Source: Candidatus Melainabacteria bacterium (lineage in GTDB: Bacteria > Cyanobacteriota > Vampirovibrionia > Gastranaerophilales > Gastranaerophilaceae). From it: DNA of 64,000 bases. The notes beneath the pieces are model-generated. The model ran no database searches, was not told where the DNA came from, and was given only the letters and a program-made list of their open reading frames with translations. The stretch is taken from assembly GCA_003258795.1 (NCBI GenBank), contig QHMH01000007.1, forward strand, positions 62,001 through 126,000. The letters run 5' to 3'. The translations under genes were made by a program, and so were the position numbers. This document shows positions 43,796 to 52,424 of the stretch, one piece after another. Position 1 is the stretch's first letter. Each line of letters begins with the position of its first letter.

Positions 43796-44374
43796 GTGAA
43801 GATTTTAAGAATTTTTTTACTTATATTTATAATGTTTTTATGTCCGATGAGTGCAAATTGTGATTATGATTATGCGCTTCGGGATTATCAAGGAATTGAA
43901 CTTCCTGCAGGAAGTTTTATTCCGGTAATAAGCCTTCAAAGTTTTTCAACCCTAACTCACGATGTTGGATCTAAAGTTGAATTTCTTTGCACATCAGACA
44001 TGTATTTAAACGAAATAAATATTATCCCTAAAAATACAAAATTTTATGGCTATATTGCAAAGAAAAACGAGCCTATAGTGGGAACAAATGCTGCAATGGT
44101 TATAAAAATAGTCAAAGCAGAATTTGTTGATGGTTATCAAATTCCAGTGAGAGGGTTTATTTATTCACCACGTGGGAATGTTTTGGGTGGAACTTTAACT
44201 GCACCTGCAACATATGAAAAAAAAATTTCAAAATCTCAGGGGTTTTCCTTTAGAGTAGGTTATGTTCCTGGGGCAACAAGAAAACAGGGAGAACATCTTT
44301 CAATAGCTTCTGGTGCTGATCTTCTTATAGTTCTTGCTGCGCCGATTTATGTTACTCACACGGTCACAGATTGA
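43796..44374 (+). CDS. Exported protein of unknown function (192 aa)
   Basis: A signal peptide is clear (MKILRIFLLIFIMFLCPMSANC, GTG start). The mature part begins with tyrosine/aspartate-rich YDYALRDYQG. It has a strand-rich domain with GIELPAGSFIPVISLQSFST, KNTKFYGYIAKKNEPIVGTNAAMVI and QIPVRGFIYSP. The pattern (GSFIPV...LTHDVGSKVEF...IPKNTKFYG) resembles VirB10/TrbI-type or similar beta domains in which a promised limit on solubility is set by small strands, but I do not claim homology. The location is outside the membrane. It follows the sensor kinase and has its own leaderless promoter. Confidence 0.82.
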   Translation: MKILRIFLLIFIMFLCPMSANCDYDYALRDYQGIELPAGSFIPVISLQSFSTLTHDVGSKVEFLCTSDMYLNEINIIPKNTKFYGYIAKKNEPIVGTNAAMVIKIVKAEFVDGYQIPVRGFIYSPRGNVLGGTLTAPATYEKKISKSQGFSFRVGYVPGATRKQGEHLSIASGADLLIVLAAPIYVTHTVTD

Positions 44375-44486
44375 TTTTTTATTTTAAGTCTTGTTAAGAA
44401 GAAACGATTTTAAGAAGATTTTATTATTTTTTTGAGTTAAAATGTATTCATAAGAAAGTTACAATTATTTTTAAGGAAGGTTTGAA

Positions 44487-44972
44487 ATGCCCGCTGATAC
44501 AGGTGTTCAAAAAGATATTACTCCTCGTGAGGTAAGAAATCTTTTAAATGTTGATAATAGAGAAATAGTTAATTTGTGCAGGCATGCCAAAATTACTCCT
44601 AAAAAAGATATTAGTGGTCAAATTTATTTTTCAAAAGAAGAATTTAATGCATTGAAAAAGGCTAAAGGTGAAGTTAAGTCTACTTCTCTTACAAGTGTTG
44701 AACAACAAACTGTTATTACAAATCTTATGACAAGACTTGATGATATAGAAAAAAATATTACAAATACTGTATCTCAAACGATAGATGAAAAATTAGATGG
44801 GATGGATGAAGTAGTTGTAGAACTTATTAGATGTAAAACAGAAAATGAAACGTTAAGGCAAAAAATTAACGAATTAAATAAAGAAAATTACTATTTGAAA
44901 AATGCTCTTAATTCTTACAAACCGTTTGCTTTGGGTTTGTATGTTAAAAAAGAAGAAGATTTATTGATATAA
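44487..44972 (+). CDS. HTH (MerR/excisionase-like) coiled-coil protein upstream of recA
   Basis: The N-terminal ~55 residues look like a MerR/excisionase winged helix (DITPREVRNLLNVDNREIVNLCRHAKI, then ISGQIYFSKEEFNALKKAKG). The middle (65-95) is helical (VITNLMTRLDDIEKNITNTV), and residues 110-145 form a coiled coil (CKTENETLRQKINELNKENYYLKNAL). A DNA-binding role is inferred. AAGGAAGG precedes the ATG. recA starts 23 bases downstream, so it is likely co-transcribed and might regulate that operon. Confidence 0.85.
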   Translation: MPADTGVQKDITPREVRNLLNVDNREIVNLCRHAKITPKKDISGQIYFSKEEFNALKKAKGEVKSTSLTSVEQQTVITNLMTRLDDIEKNITNTVSQTIDEKLDGMDEVVVELIRCKTENETLRQKINELNKENYYLKNALNSYKPFALGLYVKKEEDLLI

Positions 44973-44995
44973 AACATAAACCAAGGGTTAAAATA

Positions 44996-46012
44996 ATGGA
45001 AGTAAAAGAAAAAACAGAAGTAATCGAAGCAAAAAATAAAGCTTTAAAAATGGCGATTGAAAAAATCGAAAAAGATTTTGGAAAAGGTTCAATAATGCGT
45101 CTTGGGGACAAACCTGCTGTTGACGTTGATGTTATTCCAACAGGAGCATTGGCACTTGATATAGCGCTTGGTGTTGGCGGTGTCCCAAGAGGAAGAATTA
45201 TTGAAATTTATGGACCAGAAAGTTCCGGTAAAACAACTCTTGCTCAACATATTGTTGCTGAGTGTCAGAAAAAAGGTGGAATTGCTGCTTTTGTTGATGC
45301 AGAACACGCACTTGACCCAGAATATGCAAGAGCTTTGGGTGTAAATATCGATGAACTTTTGATTGCACAACCAGATACTGGAGAACAAGCTTTAGAAATT
45401 ACAGAAGAACTTGTTCGTTCTGGCGCTGTTGATATTGTTGTTGTAGACTCTGTTGCAGCTTTAGTTCCAAAAGATGAAATCGAAGGAGCAATGGAAGACA
45501 AACAAATGGGTTTGCAAGCTCGTTTAATGTCAAAGGCTTTGAGAAAATTGACTGGGATTATTGGAAAAACTAATACAACTGTTATATTTATTAACCAGTT
45601 AAGAATGAAAATAGGTGTTGTTTATGGAAATCCAGAAACAACTACTGGTGGTAATGCTCTTAAATATTATGCATCGGTTAGAATGGAAATTAGAAGAGTT
45701 GAATCTTTGAAAAAAGACTCTGAAGATATTGGTAACCATGTAAAAGTGAAAGTTGTAAAGAATAAAGTAGCTCCACCGTTTAGGCAAGCTGAATTTGACA
45801 TTATCTTTGGTAAAGGTATTTGTAAAGTAGGAAATCTTCTTGATGTTGCAGTAAACCTTGACATCATAAAAAAAGCTGGAGCGTGGTTTAGTTATAACGA
45901 TGAAAAGATTGGGCAAGGTAGAGAAAAAGCTAAGGATTATTTAAATTCAAATCCAGCAATTCTTGAAGAAGTTGAAAGAAAAATAAGGGAAACTTTGGAG
46001 CAACAAAGTTAA
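44996..46012 (+). CDS. recA: Recombinase RecA
   Basis: Forms filaments on single-stranded DNA for strand exchange and SOS signalling. Walker A is GPESSGKT at 73-80, followed by FVDAEHALDPEYARALGV, the ATPase glutamate region, L1 EIEGAMEDKQMGLQARLMSKALRKL, and L2 INQLRMKIGVVYGNPETTTGG. 338 residues is slightly short, with only a small acidic C-terminal tail. AAGGG precedes the ATG. No LexA-type inverted repeat was found in the spacer. Confidence 0.98.
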   Translation: MEVKEKTEVIEAKNKALKMAIEKIEKDFGKGSIMRLGDKPAVDVDVIPTGALALDIALGVGGVPRGRIIEIYGPESSGKTTLAQHIVAECQKKGGIAAFVDAEHALDPEYARALGVNIDELLIAQPDTGEQALEITEELVRSGAVDIVVVDSVAALVPKDEIEGAMEDKQMGLQARLMSKALRKLTGIIGKTNTTVIFINQLRMKIGVVYGNPETTTGGNALKYYASVRMEIRRVESLKKDSEDIGNHVKVKVVKNKVAPPFRQAEFDIIFGKGICKVGNLLDVAVNLDIIKKAGAWFSYNDEKIGQGREKAKDYLNSNPAILEEVERKIRETLEQQS

Positions 46013-46016
46013 AGAA

Positions 46017-46850
46017 ATGACAAAAGGTTTTGATTTTACAAGTTATGATTTTTATTCAAACCGTTATGAAACTGAACTCGTAACGAATATTGTTGACTCC
46101 ATGAAAATGATTCTTGAAGAAGACAAGAATGAAAAACAACCTTTATTTTTAAAAATTTCAGATAACTTTTTGTTAAACATCGCAAAACGTGTTGTACAAG
46201 AAAAAAGAAAAACTTTTCTTATCGGCATAACGGGAGAATCTGCATCTGGAAAATCAACTTTTGTTGATTGGACAGTTAGAGCATGTGTTAAGGATAAAAT
46301 CGATGGGATTTACACTGTAATTCGCTGTGATGATTACTTTAAAGATACATCAAGAGAGTTAAGGGAAGCTGGAAGTTATGAAGCTTTATTCAGAACTGGA
46401 TTTACATTTGACACTCCAGAGGCAATAAATTTAGCATTGATGAAACAACACCTAATAGAACTCAAAAAAGGTAATACCGTCGTTTCTCCACGTTATGATT
46501 TTGTAACTTGTGAATCTTTCCCAGATGGAGAAGTTAAAAAACCTGCGAAAATTCTATTAACAGAAGGTTTATATGTATTGAACGAAGATATTAGAGATAT
46601 AATTGATGTTAAAGTTTATGTATATACACCACTTGATGTTTTAAAAACTCGTTGGTATCGCAGAGCTGCTTCAAGAGGAAAAACAGGTTTAGCTGCAGAC
46701 ATGCAGTTTAGAGATGTTAATAAAACTGCTCAAGAATATATCCGCCCTACACTAAAGATTGCAGATGTTATAATTAACGGATTGGTTGAAGTAGATTACA
46801 TTCAAAGAATTACAGACAAAATATTTACCGTTATAGAGAATGCTTATTAG
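46017..46850 (+). CDS. Uridine kinase / phosphoribulokinase-like P-loop kinase
   Basis: A P-loop kinase of the uridine kinase/PRK superfamily. The Walker A is GESASGKS at residues 73-80. The family substrate segment follows (IRCDDYFKD, FDTPEAINLALMKQHLIELKKG). TEGLYVLNEDIRDIIDVKVYVYTP is Walker B-like, and the lid RWYRRAASRGKTG carries arginines. The first 65 residues are extra to canonical Udk (~210 aa) and have no recognised domain. The likely reaction is phosphorylation of uridine/cytidine or a related small molecule. It starts four bases after recA and overlaps gshB by four bases at the 3' end. Confidence 0.85.
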   Translation: MTKGFDFTSYDFYSNRYETELVTNIVDSMKMILEEDKNEKQPLFLKISDNFLLNIAKRVVQEKRKTFLIGITGESASGKSTFVDWTVRACVKDKIDGIYTVIRCDDYFKDTSRELREAGSYEALFRTGFTFDTPEAINLALMKQHLIELKKGNTVVSPRYDFVTCESFPDGEVKKPAKILLTEGLYVLNEDIRDIIDVKVYVYTPLDVLKTRWYRRAASRGKTGLAADMQFRDVNKTAQEYIRPTLKIADVIINGLVEVDYIQRITDKIFTVIENAY

Positions 46851-47800
46851 TCCCCTAACTTTTCTTCGGTAAGTTTTATAATTTCATCGACAATTGTTTT
46901 TTCGAGTGAAACGTTAAAATAATTGTTTATCTCTTTTATGAAGTAACAAGGACTTGTAACATTTATTTCTATTATTTTCTCATCTATTACATCAAGTCCT
47001 GCTGAATATATTCCCATTGAATTGAGTTTTTGTGCAACTAAGGTAAAGCTTTCTTTTTCTTTCTTTGAAAGTTTTCCTCGTTTTATGTATTTGTCACAGT
47101 GATCATTAAATTTGAAATCGTCTTCTGGTGGAAGTTTGATTATTGTTTCGTCCAAAACTTTTCCATTAAGGATTAAAACTCTTTTATCACCATTCGAAGG
47201 AATATATTTTTGGACCATAGTAAGGCTTTTTTCATTATTCGTCATTGTATTTATAATACTCGTGATATTTTTATCCTTTTTGTGAAGATACATAACACCA
47301 GCACCAAAGCATTTATTAAGTGGTTTGAGAATTATTTCATCATTTTTTGATAAAAAACATTCTATGTCGTTTTTACTTGATGTAACAATATTTTCGGGCA
47401 TAAAATCGTAAAAAATATCACTATGAAGTTTTTCATTAAAATCTCTAATTGCTTTTGTGTTATTAAATATAAATGTTTTTTCTGTATTTACAAAGTCTAA
47501 AACGTAAGTGGCGTTAATATAGTCTAAATCAACAGGTGGGTCTGGTCGAAATATTACAAGATTAAAATTTTCAACTTTTTTCTTTTTAAATTCCTTATAA
47601 AAAATATTTCCATCTTTTGCAAAGCTTTCTGCACAATTTGTGTAAGGTATTGCCCTATCAAGACTTAGATGGTCAATTGTTGTTATATAAACTTCGAATC
47701 CTCGTTCAAGAAATTCTTTAATGAGCCAAAAATTTGTAACAAGGTTGTTAAACTCAAAATATTTTAATTCAATTCTGTCAATTACGAATAATATCTTCAT
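46847..47800 (-). CDS. gshB: Glutathione synthetase (ATP-grasp)
   Basis: Joins gamma-glutamylcysteine and glycine. Prokaryotic GshB features are visible: FRPDPPVDLDYINATYVLDF (near 93-112), the small grasp NNTKAIRDFNEKLHSDIFYDF, the ATP-binding IILKPLNKCFGAGVMYL, GDKRVLILNGK, and the metal-binding C-terminal EINVTSPCYFIKEIN. 317 residues is normal. AGAGGAGA precedes the ATG. gshA is not visible, so glutathione production is not proven. The ribosome binding site lies inside an inverted repeat TCCTC-TGA-GAGGA (47811-47823). Confidence 0.93.
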   Translation of the reverse strand: MKILFVIDRIELKYFEFNNLVTNFWLIKEFLERGFEVYITTIDHLSLDRAIPYTNCAESFAKDGNIFYKEFKKKKVENFNLVIFRPDPPVDLDYINATYVLDFVNTEKTFIFNNTKAIRDFNEKLHSDIFYDFMPENIVTSSKNDIECFLSKNDEIILKPLNKCFGAGVMYLHKKDKNITSIINTMTNNEKSLTMVQKYIPSNGDKRVLILNGKVLDETIIKLPPEDDFKFNDHCDKYIKRGKLSKKEKESFTLVAQKLNSMGIYSAGLDVIDEKIIEINVTSPCYFIKEINNYFNVSLEKTIVDEIIKLTEEKLGD

Positions 47801-47854
47801 AGAAAAAATCTCCTCTGAGAGGAAGTGTACTACTAAAATAAATTAACACAATGC

Positions 47855-47870
47855 CAAACTGACCAGTTTG
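47855..47870. promoter_or_regulatory. Inverted repeat between gshB and glmU
   Basis: CAAACT (47855-47860) and AGTTTG (47865-47870) with a four-base centre lie in the middle of a 99-base divergent spacer. The place and symmetry suit an operator, but no known site is matched. Confidence 0.35.
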
Positions 47871-47899
47871 TAGTAAAATGAGAAAAAAGAGGAGAAAAA

Positions 47900-49171
47900 A
47901 TGAAAACTAATGCTATTGTACTCGCCGCAGGAAAAGGCACAAGAATGAAATCTGATAAATCAAAAGTATTACACGAAATTTTTGGGAAAGCACTTTTGGG
48001 TTATGTTTTAGATGCAATAAATAATACTAAAAAAGTAGAAAAGTCATATGTGATTGTTGGACATTGTGCACAAGAGGTAGAAAATTATGTATCATCGAAC
48101 TACGACAATGCAGAATGTATATTACAATCTCCACAACTTGGAACAGGACATGCAGTTAGTATGGCTTGTCCAATGCTTGAAAATTTTGAGGGGGAAGTAA
48201 TTATTCTTTGTGGAGATACACCATTGATTACTTCGGAAACATTGAATAAATTTATAGAATATCATAGAGAAAAGAATTCTGACTTAACAGTGATGAGTGC
48301 GATTTTTGAAAATCCTACAAATTATGGAAGGATTATCAGATGTGGAGATAAGCTTGCATCTATTGTGGAAGAAAAAGATGCAAGTCCAGCTCAAAAGAAA
48401 ATAAAAGAAGTTAATGCAGGAATATACTGTATAAATTGGCAAAAGGTAAAACCTGCGTTTAGTGAACTTAAAAATAACAATGCTCAAGGGGAGTATTATC
48501 TAACAGATATAATTTCTTGGGGTGTATCAAAGGGATTGAATACAAATGCATATACGCTTGAAAATAATGAAGAAATTTTTGGAATAAATTCAAAAACACA
48601 TCTTTCACAAGCAACAAAAATCCTCAACGATAAAACCGTTCAAAAGCATCTTGATAATGGAGTTACAATTGTTGATCCAAATTCTGTATACATTTCTCCA
48701 GAAACAGAAATTGGCACTGATACAATAATTTATCCAAATGTTTATATAACTGGTAGAAATATTATTGGAAAAAACTGTAAAGTTGGACCTTTTGCTCATC
48801 TTCGAGGTGATGTAGAGGTTAGTGACAATGTTAAAATTGGAAACTTTGTTGAAATAAAGAAATCAAAAATTTCTTCTCATACCAATGTTTGTCATTTGAC
48901 ATACATTGGTGATAGTGAAATCGGCTCAAATGTAAACATTGGTGCAGGAACAATTACTGCAAATTATAACCACTTTACTAAAAAGAAATCAAAGACTGTG
49001 ATAAAAAATGGTGCAAGTATAGGTTCAAACAGCGTTTTGGTAGCACCAGTAGAGGTCGGAGAAAAAACTTGTATTGGGGCAGGAAGTGTTATAACAAAAA
49101 ACATTTCAGATAAATCGTTGGCTCTCACAAGAGCGGATTTGAGAACAGTAGATAATTATGTTAAAGAATAA
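47900..49171 (+). CDS. glmU: Bifunctional UDP-N-acetylglucosamine pyrophosphorylase / GlcN-1-P acetyltransferase
   Basis: Makes UDP-GlcNAc for peptidoglycan. The N-terminal uridylyltransferase starts with VLAAGKGTRMKSDKSKVLHEI and contains QLGTGHAV and LCGDTPLI. The C-terminal left-handed beta helix has hexapeptide repeats (IYPNVYITGRNIIG, VNIGAGTITANYNHFTKKK, ASIGSNSVLVAPVEVG). 423 residues is a little below the usual ~455, mostly by a shorter C terminus. AGAGGAGA precedes the ATG. mnmA follows 12 bases downstream. Confidence 0.96.
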   Translation: MKTNAIVLAAGKGTRMKSDKSKVLHEIFGKALLGYVLDAINNTKKVEKSYVIVGHCAQEVENYVSSNYDNAECILQSPQLGTGHAVSMACPMLENFEGEVIILCGDTPLITSETLNKFIEYHREKNSDLTVMSAIFENPTNYGRIIRCGDKLASIVEEKDASPAQKKIKEVNAGIYCINWQKVKPAFSELKNNNAQGEYYLTDIISWGVSKGLNTNAYTLENNEEIFGINSKTHLSQATKILNDKTVQKHLDNGVTIVDPNSVYISPETEIGTDTIIYPNVYITGRNIIGKNCKVGPFAHLRGDVEVSDNVKIGNFVEIKKSKISSHTNVCHLTYIGDSEIGSNVNIGAGTITANYNHFTKKKSKTVIKNGASIGSNSVLVAPVEVGEKTCIGAGSVITKNISDKSLALTRADLRTVDNYVKE

Positions 49172-49183
49172 GGATATAAATAA

Positions 49184-50269
49184 ATGAGAATTCTTGTAGG
49201 TATGTCGGGAGGAGTAGATTCAACTGTAACGGCACTTCTTTTAAAAGAACAAGGTCATGAAGTCATTGGTGCAACAATGAAAATTTGGAGTGACAAAATG
49301 CATGAAAGGCTTGCCCCATCAGTTAAAACAGGTGGTTGCAAAGATGCTTGCTATGGACCAAATGAAAAAGAAGATATTGAACATGCAAGACATCTTGCTG
49401 AACAAATAGGAATTCCATATTATGTTTTCGACTGTTCTCAGGAGTATGAAAAAATTGTACTTGAAAATTTTAAAGAGCAATATTTGTCTGGAAGAACTCC
49501 AAACCCTTGTGTAAGATGTAATAGTCTTATAAAGTTTGATGTTCTCCCTTTTCTTGCAAGAAAAAGTGGTTTAGACTTTGATAAATTTGCGACAGGACAT
49601 TACGCAACAGTTGGATTTAAAAATGGTAGATATATTTTAAAGAAAGGAATAAATCCTAAAAAAGACCAAAGTTACTTTCTTTATAAACTACGTCAAGAAC
49701 AATTGAAAAATATAATTATGCCATTAGGCGAAAAAACAAAAGAAGAAACAAGAGAAATTGCAAGAAGATATAATCTTGATGTATCGGATAAACCAGACAG
49801 TCAAGATTTTTACTCTGGAGATTATAATGAATTACTTCAAGTAAAGGAAAAAGAAGGAAACATTGTTGATAAAGATGGTAATGTTTTAGGTAAACACCTT
49901 GGAATATGGAATTACACTATTGGACAGAGAAAAGGCTTGAAGATAGCATATAGTGAGCCATTGTATGTAATAGACTTGAAGAAAGACACAAATGAAGTTG
50001 TAGTTGGTGTTGCAGATGAAACATTTAAAAGCGGGTTGATTGCAACAGAAATAAATTGGGTTTCGATTGAAAAGCTTGATGCGGAAAGGGAAGTGACTGT
50101 GAAAGTTCGCTCCGCACAAATTCCAGTTAAGGCTAAAATTGCTCCTTTAGGAGATAATGTAAAAGTTATTTTTGAAGATATGCAAAAAGCACTTACAAAA
50201 GGGCAATCAGCTGTTTTTTATGATGACGATGTTCTTCTTGGTGGTGGAATTATAGAAGAAGTATTTTGA
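49184..50269 (+). CDS. mnmA: tRNA-specific 2-thiouridylase MnmA (variant cysteine set)
   Basis: Sulfurates U34 of tRNAs. The PP-loop is GMSGGVDST at residues 6-14, the catalytic CVRC is C109/C112 (NPCVRCNSLIKFD), ATGHYATV follows, and the C-terminal OB-like domain contains NYTIGQRKGLKIAYSEPLYV. In place of the usual SQ-E-I-C-F segment with the second catalytic cysteine it has PDSQDFYSGDY (residues 205-214), with no cysteine. It carries an extra pair, C52 and C56 (GGCKDACYGP), in the N-terminal domain. A subtype with this cysteine layout may use different ligands for its cluster (inference). 361 residues is normal. Confidence 0.93.
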   Translation: MRILVGMSGGVDSTVTALLLKEQGHEVIGATMKIWSDKMHERLAPSVKTGGCKDACYGPNEKEDIEHARHLAEQIGIPYYVFDCSQEYEKIVLENFKEQYLSGRTPNPCVRCNSLIKFDVLPFLARKSGLDFDKFATGHYATVGFKNGRYILKKGINPKKDQSYFLYKLRQEQLKNIIMPLGEKTKEETREIARRYNLDVSDKPDSQDFYSGDYNELLQVKEKEGNIVDKDGNVLGKHLGIWNYTIGQRKGLKIAYSEPLYVIDLKKDTNEVVVGVADETFKSGLIATEINWVSIEKLDAEREVTVKVRSAQIPVKAKIAPLGDNVKVIFEDMQKALTKGQSAVFYDDDVLLGGGIIEEVF

Positions 50270-50352
50270 TATATGAGCAGAGGGAATAATACTTGAAAAA
50301 TTTCTATGTAAGTAGTAACATAGTTTTTGCTCGTTAAAGGAAAGGATTTTTT

Positions 50353-51675
50353 ATGAACGTTTGGATGAAAGTATTTATTGCATTAGGACTTGGAATTAAA
50401 AGAAACTGGCATATATTCTTCGGTCTTATTGCAGGTATAATTGTTGGTATATTTTTACACACACATGAAAATCCTTTAGTTTCAAATATATTAGTATTGA
50501 TTGGACAATTATTTATAAGACTTATCCAGATGGTTGTAATTCCTCTTGTAATTTCCGCAATAATTATTGGGGTTACAAGTATCGGGGATAATAAACAACT
50601 TGGAAAATATGGAACAAAGATGATTCTTTATTATGGAATTATCACAGTTTGTGCGGTAGTAATTGGTGCTGTATTGGCGTTGATATTTAAACCAGGGTTG
50701 GGAGCTGCACAATATGTTAATGTTGCATCTGCAGTAGAAATACAACAACAAGTTGAATCAACAATTGCAGAAACACAAGGTCATTTGACAAGTATCTTCC
50801 TTGGATTTATTCCAAAAAATCCTTTAGAATCTATTGCTAAGGGTGAAATGATTCCAATTATTGTATTTGTTCTCATATTTGCACTTGCACTTGCAAAAAT
50901 AGGAGAAATGAATAGGCCAATAGTATCGTTCTTTGAATCAACGTTTGCAGCGACAATGAAAGTTACAGATTGGATTATGTATTTCGCAGCTCCAGGGGTT
51001 TTTGCACTTACTGCAACCGCAATTTCAAGTTTTGGTATGGATATATTCCAATGTATTTCAAAATATTTACTGGTATTGTTAATAGCTTTTGCTATTCAAT
51101 TCTTTATTGTTTATCCAGTATTCTTAAAGATTTTCTCAAGAGTTCCAGTCTTGATGCTATTTGCAGCGATGGCTGAAGCAATGATGGTAGCATTCGGAAC
51201 AGCAAGTTCTTCTGCAACTTTGCCATTGACTATTACATGTAGTGAAAGAGGCGGAATTTCTCACAAAATATCAAACTTTGTATTGCCGTTGGGGGCAACA
51301 TTGAATATGGACGGAACTGCAATTTTGCAAACTGTCGCAGTTATTTTCCTTGCTCAAATGTATGGTATTCATTTGACACCATTTATAATTATTCAAATTT
51401 GTTTCTTGGCAATTATTGCATCAAGTACATCTGCAGGAATTCCAGGTGCAGGTCTTATTACAATAGCTCTTGTTTTGAATGGTTTAGGTTTAAGCCCAGA
51501 ACAATTGGTTGCTGGTTTTGCAATGTTATTTGCATTAGAAAAACTTACCGATATGTTCAGAACTGTTCTTAACGTAACATCTGATGCTGTTGTTACTGCA
51601 GCAATTGCAGATAATGAAAATGAAATAAATTATGATCTTTTGAATAATCCAGATACATTTAAGGAAATAATTTAA
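50353..51675 (+). CDS. Dicarboxylate/amino acid:cation symporter (DAACS family)
   Basis: A sodium- or proton-coupled importer of glutamate, aspartate or C4 dicarboxylates. Eight or more transmembrane helices are visible. The first hairpin motif GTASSSATLPLTITCSERGG (near 277-296), the NMDGTA signature (ATLNMDGTAILQTVAVIFLAQ), and the second hairpin ASSTSAGIPGAGLITIALVL are present. 440 residues is normal. AAAGGAAAGG precedes the ATG. The next gene starts one base after its stop codon, so they are co-transcribed. Confidence 0.95.
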   Translation: MNVWMKVFIALGLGIKRNWHIFFGLIAGIIVGIFLHTHENPLVSNILVLIGQLFIRLIQMVVIPLVISAIIIGVTSIGDNKQLGKYGTKMILYYGIITVCAVVIGAVLALIFKPGLGAAQYVNVASAVEIQQQVESTIAETQGHLTSIFLGFIPKNPLESIAKGEMIPIIVFVLIFALALAKIGEMNRPIVSFFESTFAATMKVTDWIMYFAAPGVFALTATAISSFGMDIFQCISKYLLVLLIAFAIQFFIVYPVFLKIFSRVPVLMLFAAMAEAMMVAFGTASSSATLPLTITCSERGGISHKISNFVLPLGATLNMDGTAILQTVAVIFLAQMYGIHLTPFIIIQICFLAIIASSTSAGIPGAGLITIALVLNGLGLSPEQLVAGFAMLFALEKLTDMFRTVLNVTSDAVVTAAIADNENEINYDLLNNPDTFKEII

Positions 51676-51676
51676 A

Positions 51677-52390
51677 ATGACATTTAAGGTAGGGTTTTGG
51701 GGATATCCTAATCCCGAAATAACGAAAGAAATAAACTCAAAATATCCAAACTGTGAGTGGATTGATTTGGACATAGATTTTGAATATCCTCAAAGTAATA
51801 TTTTACCTGATGCCTATTGCAAAATAATAAAAAACATAATTGACAATTCTTTATATATTAAACCTGATTTGATTGTTGCAACAATAGGCAAAGATAAATG
51901 TGATAGTGGGTGGTTTGCATCTTATTTACTAAAAGATTTAGGGTTTAATGTTATTCAAAGTATATTTGAAGACATTTCTAAAAGAAAAGATACCCCTATT
52001 TCTGAAAGTGATATCCCATTGAGAAACAAGATAGAACTTATTACGGGAAATATAATTAAACAGAAAAAATATGAGTTAAAAAAAGTCGATGCAAAATTTG
52101 GTTTTTGGGGTGTACCGCCAAATGATTTATCTATATTAGAGTTGTTTCCAAATGAAACTCACGTTTTCGGTTGGACAAGGTGTGTTGAAGCAAATGTTCC
52201 AGCGGATATTGAACTTGAAATGATGGTAGATGAAAATATTCCTACTGTCTTTTATTCTCAAGCTTTTTGTGCAAAATCTCAACTTGCAAAATATCTTGCA
52301 AAAAAATATGATGGACTTTACGTTGATATAGATGATTATTCGACCAACTCAGTCAAGGCAAAAATTGAGGCCTTCTTAAAATTGAGGTAA
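51677..52390 (+). CDS. Protein of unknown function with duplicated GFWG segments (237 aa)
   Basis: I do not recognise the family. The sequence opens KVGFWGYPNPEIT and repeats the pattern mid-protein (KFGFWGVPPNDLS, near residue 139), suggesting two related half-domains of ~100-130 residues with an alpha/beta character (PDLIVATIGKDKCDSG; IPTVFYSQAFCAKSQLAKYL; YDGLYVDIDDYS). There are several isolated cysteines (DAYCK, DKCDSG, TRCVEA, AFCAKS). It has no signal peptide. AGGAAATAA precedes the ATG. It follows the symporter by one base and precedes the activase-like ATPase by 34. A joint role with the activase is inferred from position alone. Confidence 0.8.
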   Translation: MTFKVGFWGYPNPEITKEINSKYPNCEWIDLDIDFEYPQSNILPDAYCKIIKNIIDNSLYIKPDLIVATIGKDKCDSGWFASYLLKDLGFNVIQSIFEDISKRKDTPISESDIPLRNKIELITGNIIKQKKYELKKVDAKFGFWGVPPNDLSILELFPNETHVFGWTRCVEANVPADIELEMMVDENIPTVFYSQAFCAKSQLAKYLAKKYDGLYVDIDDYSTNSVKAKIEAFLKLR

Positions 52391-52424
52391 CAATTGAAAC
52401 TTTTTTTGTGTTAACATTGGCAAT

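Noticed and set aside
44380..44996. LexA-type SOS box before recA, and also before uvrA and ruvB
   Set aside because: No GAAC-N4-GTTC or cyanobacterial-type inverted repeat was seen in any of the three upstream regions.
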